This document shows, piece after piece, positions 14,782 to 19,497 of a DNA stretch of 19,497 nt. The DNA is from Kiloniellales bacterium. GTDB taxonomy: Bacteria > Pseudomonadota > Alphaproteobacteria > Kiloniellales > JAKSDN01. Where the stretch lies: positions 1 through 19,497 of the forward strand of contig JAKSDN010000071.1 of NCBI GenBank assembly GCA_022360075.1. Reading direction: 5' to 3'. The notes beneath the pieces are model-generated. The model was not told where the DNA came from. It saw only the letters and a program-made list of their open reading frames with translations, and made no database searches. The position numbers and the translations under genes were made by a program. Every line of letters starts with the position of its first letter. The stretch's first letter is position 1.

Positions 14782-15666
14782 ATGCTCGAGTTCGTGAACT
14801 TCTATCTGATCCCCGGCGTCGTCATCGGCTGCATCTACGCGCTGGGCGCCATCGGTATCTCGCTGATCTTCGCGATCCTGCGCGTGCCGCACCTGGCGCA
14901 TGGCGACATGATGATGGTCGGCGCCTACTGCGCCCTCGCCGTCGTGACGATCGCCGGCGCCTCGCCCTACCTCGCGCTGCCGGCGGCGATGGCAGCGACG
15001 GCCGGCCTCGCCGTTCTCACCGACCGCCTGTTCTACCGGCCGCTCAGACGCGTGCGCACCGTGATGGTCATCATCGCCTCCTTCGGCGTCGCGCTGATGT
15101 TCCGCTCGCTGGTGATGCTGCTCTGGGGCCCGCAGATGCAGACCTATCAGACGGGCATCCAGCGTCCGCTCGTCATCGAGGGCCTTCGCCTGGCGGAGAA
15201 GCACATCTTCATCGTGCTGGCCACGCTGGCGCTCGGGGTCGCCCTGCACCTCTTCCTCACCCGAACGACGGCCGGCAAGTCCATGCGGGCGGTCAGCGAC
15301 GATCCCGATCTCGCGCGCGTCTGCGGCATCCGGCCGGAGCGCGTGATCCTGTGGATGTGGGTAGTGGCCGCTGCGCTCTGCGCGGCGGCCGGCGTGTTCC
15401 TTGGGCTCGACACGCAGCTCATCCCCCTGATGGGCTTCAACCTGCTGCTGCCGATGTTCGCCGCCGCCATCCTCGGCGGCATCGGCCGGCCCTACGGCGC
15501 GATCCTGGGCGGGCTGGTTATCGGCCTGGCCGAGGAGATCGCCACCTATCCCCTCTTCGGCGAGCCGCTCGTGCCGCCGACCTACAAGTCGGCCGTGGCT
15601 TTCACGATCATGGTGCTGATGCTGCTGTGGCGGCCGACCGGCCTGCTCAAGGGAAGGGTTCTCTAG
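14782..15666 (+). CDS. livH: Branched-chain amino acid-type ABC transporter permease LivH
   Basis: This 294-residue inner-membrane protein has about eight hydrophobic segments. Its start shows the LivH pattern GCIYALGAIGISLIFAILRV followed by PHLAHGDMMMVGAY, matching the conserved N-x-AHG-x-M-x-GAY region. MRAVSDDPDLARVCGI at about 170-185 is the cytoplasmic loop that contacts the ATPases, and AAILGGIGRPYGAILGGL is the conserved C-terminal block. It lies 14 nt after livF and 2 nt before livM. Its length is normal for LivH. Confidence 0.95.
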   Translation: MLEFVNFYLIPGVVIGCIYALGAIGISLIFAILRVPHLAHGDMMMVGAYCALAVVTIAGASPYLALPAAMAATAGLAVLTDRLFYRPLRRVRTVMVIIASFGVALMFRSLVMLLWGPQMQTYQTGIQRPLVIEGLRLAEKHIFIVLATLALGVALHLFLTRTTAGKSMRAVSDDPDLARVCGIRPERVILWMWVVAAALCAAAGVFLGLDTQLIPLMGFNLLLPMFAAAILGGIGRPYGAILGGLVIGLAEEIATYPLFGEPLVPPTYKSAVAFTIMVLMLLWRPTGLLKGRVL

Positions 15667-15668
15667 TC

Positions 15669-16625
15669 ATGGACGGTGGGCTCGGCCTTCTGCTCTACGC
15701 CGTCGGGCTGCTGACGATGGGCGGGATCTACGCGATCCTGGCCTTGGGGCTGAACATCCAGTGGGGCTTCACCGGCCTGTTCAACCTGGGCATCGCGGGC
15801 TTCTTCGCGGTCGGCGCCTACGCCTCGGCGATCCTCACCGCACGCCCGGCGGAGACCCATCTCGGCGGCTTCGACCTGCCGGTTCCGCTCGGGCTGGCGG
15901 CGGCCGCGCTCGCCTCCGGCGTCATCGCCTGGCTGATCGGGCGCCTCACGCTGGCGCTGAAGGCCGACTACCTGGCGATCGCCACCATCGGCATCGCCGA
16001 GATCCTGCGGCTGATCCTGAAGAACGAGCAGGCCCTGACCAACGGCGCGATCGGCGTCTCGCACATTCCGCGGCCCTTCGAGGGCCTGACCCGCCCCTGG
16101 GACGAGATCGCTTTCCTGGCGCTCGTCGCGGGCATCGTGATCGCGCTCTACTGGGCCCTCGAACGCGCCCGCCGCTCGCCCTGGGGCCGGATCATGCGGG
16201 CGATCCGCGACAACGAGGAGAGCGCCGAGGCCGCCGGCAAAGACACCTTCGCCTTCAAGCTCGAGGCCTTCACGCTCGGCGGACTCGTCATGGGGCTCGC
16301 CGGCGGCGTCTACGCCCACTACGTCAAGTTCATCTCGCCCGAAGCCTTCGAGCCGCTGATGTCCACCTTCATCGTCTGGGTGATGCTCGTGCTCGGCGGC
16401 AGCGGCAACAACAAGGGGGCGATCCTGGGCGCGCTCGTGGTCTGGACGCTCTGGTCGGCCACCGAGATCCTGACCAGCCAGCTTCCGCTGGAGTGGAGCA
16501 CGCGCGCAGCCTACATCCGGGTGTTCCTGATCGGCCTGGTGCTCCAGATCATTCTCCAGCGCGCGCCGCACGGCCTGCTGCGCGAGCGGCCCCCGCCCCC
16601 GCCGCGGCCTTCCCGGTCCGGATAA
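15669..16625 (+). CDS. livM: Branched-chain amino acid-type ABC transporter permease LivM
   Basis: This 318-residue permease shows the LivM blocks GGIYAILALGLNIQWGFTGL, FNLGIAGFFAVGAYASAIL, ADYLAIATIGIAEILRL and MRAIRDNEESAEAAGKD. A long hydrophobic C-terminal half ends in a proline- and arginine-rich tail (RERPPPPPRPSRSG). The open frame extends upstream to 15351, but the ATG at 15669, 2 nt after the livH stop, is the sensible start. It is the last gene of the G-F-H-M set and ends at a strong hairpin. Confidence 0.94.
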   Translation: MDGGLGLLLYAVGLLTMGGIYAILALGLNIQWGFTGLFNLGIAGFFAVGAYASAILTARPAETHLGGFDLPVPLGLAAAALASGVIAWLIGRLTLALKADYLAIATIGIAEILRLILKNEQALTNGAIGVSHIPRPFEGLTRPWDEIAFLALVAGIVIALYWALERARRSPWGRIMRAIRDNEESAEAAGKDTFAFKLEAFTLGGLVMGLAGGVYAHYVKFISPEAFEPLMSTFIVWVMLVLGGSGNNKGAILGALVVWTLWSATEILTSQLPLEWSTRAAYIRVFLIGLVLQIILQRAPHGLLRERPPPPPRPSRSG

Positions 16626-16647
16626 GGGCGCCCGTCACCGGGCGCCC
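16626..16647. terminator. Hairpin between convergent livM and livK-like genes
   Basis: GGGCGCCCG (16626-16634) pairs perfectly with CGGGCGCCC (16639-16647) across a TCAC loop. It starts right after the livM stop and ends 6 nt before the stop of the convergent gene. No T-run follows on either strand, so termination may be incomplete, but the position fits a shared bidirectional terminator. Confidence 0.75.
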
Positions 16648-16653
16648 CTTCCG

Positions 16654-17901
16654 CTACGGCAGGATCACTTCCTTGGTGACGAAATCGCCGCCCTTGACCT
16701 CGAACACGCCGACCGTGCCGTCGACATCGCCGGCCGCATCGAAGTCATGCGGGCCGGCGGCGCCCGTGTAGTCGATCTCCTTGCCGTCGGCGATCAGGCC
16801 GCGCGCCTTCTCCCACTCCCCCGGCAGCACGGTCTCGCCCGGTGGGCCGGCGACGGCGCGCAGCGCGTCGCGCACCGCGGTCCTGTCGGTCGAGCCCGCC
16901 TGCTGGATCGCCAGGGCGATGAGCATGGTGCTGTCGTAGGTCTCGCGCACGAAGAGGCTGTCGGTCGCGTGCTCCGAGAAGGCCTCGTAGGCGGCATTGA
17001 AGCGCTTCAGGGCGTCGGTCGCCGGTGGCGCCTCCGGCGCGACGCCGATCGCGCCCTCGAGGTTCTCGCCGCCGATCTCGTCGATCACGCTTTGCTCCTT
17101 CATGCCATCGGTCAGCACGAAGCGCTCGAAGAAGCCGTTCTCCAGGGACTGACGCAGAATGGTCGTGCCGCCGTCCGCCGGATAGGCGATCAGCACCAGA
17201 GCCTCGGCCTCGCCCGCCAGGGACGCGAGCTCGCCGCGATAAGAGGCCTTGGCCGGCTCGAAGGCCGCGTCGGCCACGATCGTGCCGCCCTGCTCGGCGA
17301 AGCGCTGACGGAAAGTCTCAGCCAGGCCGACGCCGTAGTCGTTGTTGAGATACATGAGTGCGGCCGACTTGATGTCGTGCTTCAGCGTGACATCGGCCAG
17401 CACCTTGCCGACATAGGCATCGCTCGCGACCGTGCGGAAGACGAAGTCCTTATCGTCCAGCGTGGTGAGCGCCGGCGAGGTCGCGGTCGGCGCGACATGG
17501 GGCACGCCGTTGGGAATGGTCACGCTGTTGGCCGCGGCCAGCACCTGGCTGGATCCGAGCGGACCCAGCATCGCCGCGATGTTCTCGACCGAGACGAGCT
17601 TCTGCGCGGCATCGACCGCGGCTTGCGGGTTCGTCTTGTCGTCGAGAATGGACAGCTCGAGCTGCTGGCCGTCGAGGATGCCCCCGCCTTGATTGACCTC
17701 TTGCACCGCCAAGCGGGCCGCATCGACGAGCGAGGGCGAATAGGGCGCTAGCCCGCCGGTCAGCCCGAAGCTGCCTCCGATCTTCACCTCCTGCGCCTGC
17801 GCCGCGACCGCGCCCAAGGCGATGCCAAGCGTGGCCGCGACCGCAGATCGCAGGTTCCTGTTCACCACCGTTAACCCAAGCATTTCCGCAACTCTCATCA
17901 T
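16654..17901 (-). CDS. ABC transporter periplasmic substrate-binding protein, LivK/type I
   Basis: This protein of about 415 residues has a signal peptide (SAVAATLGIALGAVAAQAQ, cleavage near AQAQ-EVK). The type I periplasmic-binding fold follows with the family pattern VKIGGSFGLTGGLAPY, then LELSILDDKTNPQAAV, GPLGSSQVLAAAN, YLNNDYGVGLAETF and LIAYPADGGTTIL. The frame begins with GTG (17910) nine bases before ATG ATG (17901, 17898); the ATG at 17901 is chosen because GGGG stands at a normal ribosome-site distance. It is the most likely partner of LivGFHM although it lies on the opposite strand, end to end with livM. Site D lies about 55 nt upstream. The ligand may be an amino acid, amide or aromatic compound, since many members bind aromatic compounds. 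Confidence 0.92.
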   Translation of the reverse strand: MMRVAEMLGLTVVNRNLRSAVAATLGIALGAVAAQAQEVKIGGSFGLTGGLAPYSPSLVDAARLAVQEVNQGGGILDGQQLELSILDDKTNPQAAVDAAQKLVSVENIAAMLGPLGSSQVLAAANSVTIPNGVPHVAPTATSPALTTLDDKDFVFRTVASDAYVGKVLADVTLKHDIKSAALMYLNNDYGVGLAETFRQRFAEQGGTIVADAAFEPAKASYRGELASLAGEAEALVLIAYPADGGTTILRQSLENGFFERFVLTDGMKEQSVIDEIGGENLEGAIGVAPEAPPATDALKRFNAAYEAFSEHATDSLFVRETYDSTMLIALAIQQAGSTDRTAVRDALRAVAGPPGETVLPGEWEKARGLIADGKEIDYTGAAGPHDFDAAGDVDGTVGVFEVKGGDFVTKEVILP

Positions 17902-17940
17902 CACCTTCACCCCTGATTCCGCGTCTCACATCCCAATCAG

Positions 17941-17973
17941 CAGGGAATAATGAATGCTATACGGAATTGATTG
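17941..17973. promoter_or_regulatory. Palindromic operator-like site D (livK-like promoter region)
   Basis: The left arm CAGGGAATAATGAAT and right arm ATACGGAATTGATTG flank GCT; the symmetry is weak. GGGAATAATGA (17943-17953) is identical to a stretch in site C, and TTGACAGCGC (17971-17980) also matches site C at 9035-9044. The two sites therefore look like diverged copies with a 4-nt spacing change. The centre is about 55 nt from the binding-protein start and about 195 nt from aapJ. Confidence 0.6.
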
Positions 17974-18063
17974 ACAGCGCAATTGAGGCCGCCGGGTCGA
18001 ACGCAGAACCCTGAGGCCCGCGGAAACAGGAGCCGGCGCCGAGAGACCATCTGCACAAATCCA

Positions 18064-18092
18064 TTGACAGCGGTCGGACTCTGCTATTATAC
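18064..18092 (+). promoter_or_regulatory. Sigma-70-type promoter of the aapJ-like gene
   Basis: TTGACA (18064-18069) is separated by 17 nt from TTATAC (18087-18092). This is a perfect -35 hexamer and a good -10 at optimal spacing, the clearest promoter in the window. The predicted transcript start falls around 18098-18100, about 50 nt before the ATG. Confidence 0.75.
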
Positions 18093-18104
18093 CAAATATC
18101 GATA

Positions 18105-18128
18105 CACATGTGCTGATATACAGCACAT
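18105..18128. promoter_or_regulatory. Nested palindromes in the aapJ leader
   Basis: CACATGTG (18105-18112) is a perfect 8-nt palindrome. It overlaps an inverted repeat made of ATGTGCTG (18108-18115) and CAGCACAT (18121-18128) around ATATA. The site lies just downstream of the predicted transcript start, where a repressor could block transcription. It shows no similarity to sites A-E, which suggests a different regulator. Confidence 0.6.
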
Positions 18129-18150
18129 CAAACGAACTGGGAGCGCACCG

Positions 18151-19188
18151 ATGACCAAGACTCTCAAACTGCTATCCGCCGCGCTGGCTTGCGCCCTGGC
18201 CCTGCCGAGCGCCGCGACGGCCGGCGAAAGCAAGACGGTCAAGACGATCAAGGAACGTGGAACGATGCTGTGCAGCGGCCACAACGGCAGCTACTTCGGC
18301 TTCGTCGAGGTCAACGACAAGAACGAGTGGAAAGGTCTGGACATCGACCTCTGCCGCGCCATGACCACCGCGATTCTCGGCGACCCCAACAAGGCGCAGA
18401 TCGTCCCGCTGAGCTGGGCGCAGCGCTTTCCCGCGCTGCAGTCGGGCGACGTCGACATCATCATCAAGGCGACCGGCTGGACCATGGGCCGCGACACAGA
18501 GCTCGGCCTGCAGTTCAGCCTGCCCTACTTCTTCGGCGGCGCCCAGTTGATGGCCCACGCCGACCTCGGCGTTACCGAAGCCAAGGAGCTCGAGGGTGGT
18601 ACGGTCTGCGTCGAGGCGGGGACGACCATCGAGCGGATCGTCGCCGACTACATGAAGACCATAAACGTCGAGCACACCATGGTGTCCTACGAGAAGGCGG
18701 CGGAGCTGCGCGCGGCCTACTTGGCAAACCGCTGTGACGCCTTCGCGGCCTGGGGGCCCTTCCTGGCGGTGCTCCGCGCGACCGAGATCGACAACCCCAA
18801 CCAGCACGTCATCCTGAGCGATCAGCTATCGAGCGAGCCGATCGCGGCGGCGATGCGCCAGGGTGACGAGGACTTCGTCGACCTTGCGAACTGGATGATC
18901 GCGGCCCTGCTCCTCGCCGAGGAACACGGCGTGACCAAGGCCATTGTCAACGAGGTCGCCGCCAATCCGCCGAACCCGACCGTCGCCCGCCTGCTCGGCA
19001 GCACCCCGGGCATCGGCGAGCGCGTCGGGCTGCGCGACACCTGGGCGCGGGAGATGATCGCGGCCGTCGGCAACTTCGAAGAGATCTACCACCGCAATCT
19101 CGGCAAGGACTCTCCCTACAAGCTCGAGCGGGGCTTGAACAATCTCTGGAGCCACGGCGGCTTGCTCTACGCGCCGATGCTCGACTGA
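18151..19188 (+). CDS. aapJ: General L-amino acid ABC transporter periplasmic binding protein AapJ/BztA type
   Basis: This 345-residue protein starts with a signal peptide (MTKTLKLLSAALACALALPS, ending near AATA-GES). The AapJ/BztA pattern follows: RGTMLCSGHNGSYFGFVEVN, WKGLDIDLCRAMTTAILGDP, PLSWAQRFPALQSGDVDI and GWTMGRDTELGLQFSLPYFF. The C-terminal LNNLWSHGGLLYAPMLD resembles the typical AapJ ending. The length matches the family, which is longer than most polar amino acid binding proteins. The ATG at 18151 is 6 nt after GGGAGC. AapJ delivers a broad range of L-amino acids to AapQMP. The gene is preceded by a strong promoter and a nested palindrome and followed by the first permease gene. 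Confidence 0.94.
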   Translation: MTKTLKLLSAALACALALPSAATAGESKTVKTIKERGTMLCSGHNGSYFGFVEVNDKNEWKGLDIDLCRAMTTAILGDPNKAQIVPLSWAQRFPALQSGDVDIIIKATGWTMGRDTELGLQFSLPYFFGGAQLMAHADLGVTEAKELEGGTVCVEAGTTIERIVADYMKTINVEHTMVSYEKAAELRAAYLANRCDAFAAWGPFLAVLRATEIDNPNQHVILSDQLSSEPIAAAMRQGDEDFVDLANWMIAALLLAEEHGVTKAIVNEVAANPPNPTVARLLGSTPGIGERVGLRDTWAREMIAAVGNFEEIYHRNLGKDSPYKLERGLNNLWSHGGLLYAPMLD

Positions 19189-19205
19189 GCCCGAGACCGT
19201 TTGAG

Positions 19206-19229
19206 TGAGGCCACCTTCGGGTGGCCTCA
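19206..19229 (+). other. Stable TTCG-loop hairpin between aapJ and aapQ
   Basis: TGAGGCCACC (19206-19215) pairs perfectly with GGTGGCCTCA (19220-19229) around a TTCG tetraloop, which in RNA is an unusually stable UUCG hairpin. There is no T-run after it, and the next gene starts 18 nt later on the same strand. A partial terminator or a 3' mRNA-stabilising structure that raises binding protein over permease is more likely than full termination. Confidence 0.7.
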
Positions 19230-19247
19230 CCGCCGAAGGGGGGACAG

Positions 19248-19497
19248 ATGGTCGAGATGGCAGCAGCACCGCCGAAACGGCTCGATGTCCGAGGCCTCGT
19301 CGTTCAAGCGGTCTTCCTAACGGTGGTCGTGATCGTCATCGTCAGTGCGATCTCCAGTGCCCGCACCAACTTGGACACGATGGGCCTGTCCAGCGGCTTC
19401 GCCTTCCTGGATCGGGCGACCGGCTGGTCCTACTCCTTCTCGCTGATCGATCACTCGATCGACGACAGCTACCGCAAGACCCTGTTCATCGGGTTCC
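19248..19497 (+). CDS. aapQ: General L-amino acid ABC transporter permease AapQ/BztB type (N-terminal part)
   Basis: The frame is open from ATG 19248 to the window end (83 codons). It begins MVEMAAAPPKRLDVRGLVVQ, followed by a membrane segment of about 18 residues (AVFLTVVVIVIVSAISS) and then SSGFAFLDRATGWSYSFSLID. This matches the AapQ-specific periplasmic region between the first and second segments. A strong AGGGGGG ribosome site lies upstream. It is the inner-membrane partner of AapJ, and AapM and AapP would be expected downstream of the window. Confidence 0.88.
   Translation, partial: MVEMAAAPPKRLDVRGLVVQAVFLTVVVIVIVSAISSARTNLDTMGLSSGFAFLDRATGWSYSFSLIDHSIDDSYRKTLFIGF

Overview
The window reads as GC-rich proteobacterial DNA, most likely from an alphaproteobacterium of the Rhodospirillales or Rhizobiales type. 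That placement is an inference. It rests on the GC-rich codon use, an AapJ/AapQ amino-acid uptake system, tripartite TRAP and branched-chain ABC transporters side by side, and dispersed intergenic palindromes with GTCATTGC/GCAATCC and CCTCCCCC/GGGGGAGG arms. Coding density is high, and the many long antisense reading frames are GC-driven shadows.

Layout. (1) Positions 1-3309, minus strand: a three-gene molybdenum hydroxylase operon of the xanthine dehydrogenase family (FAD, 2Fe-2S and Mo subunits; the Mo subunit leaves the window at position 1). (2) 3644-4801, plus strand: an alpha/beta hydrolase resembling 2,6-dihydropseudooxynicotine hydrolase/FrsA, divergent from the hydroxylase. (3) 5030-7932, minus strand: a TRAP transporter (DctP, DctQ, DctM). 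(4) 8359-11630, plus strand: a TetR regulator, a NicX-type 2,5-dihydroxypyridine dioxygenase homologue, a CoxG-like protein and a formamidase-like alpha/beta hydrolase. (5) 11889-13070, minus strand: a class I/II aminotransferase. (6) 13254-16625, plus strand: LivG-LivF-LivH-LivM, with their probable binding protein convergent at 16654-17901. (7) 18151 to the end, plus strand: an AapJ-type binding protein and the start of an AapQ permease.

How it may work together. The gene set looks like an uptake and degradation island for a nitrogen heterocycle, probably a pyridine derivative. The Mo enzyme would hydroxylate the ring, the NicX homologue would open a dihydroxypyridine ring, and the two hydrolases would process the acyclic or acylated products, such as an N-formyl amide. 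The TRAP and Liv systems would bring in substrate. The true substrate cannot be read from the sequence. Maleamate amidase and maleate isomerase, which complete the known nicotinate route, are not in the window.

The most notable non-coding signal is a family of five related palindromic sites (A-E) of about 33 bp. They lie in the promoter regions of the hydroxylase/hydrolase pair, dctP, the nicX homologue, the aminotransferase/livG pair and the binding protein. Sites B and C share an exact 13-base half-site, and C and D share an exact 11-base stretch. Together they suggest one local regulon, with the embedded TetR protein as the leading candidate regulator.
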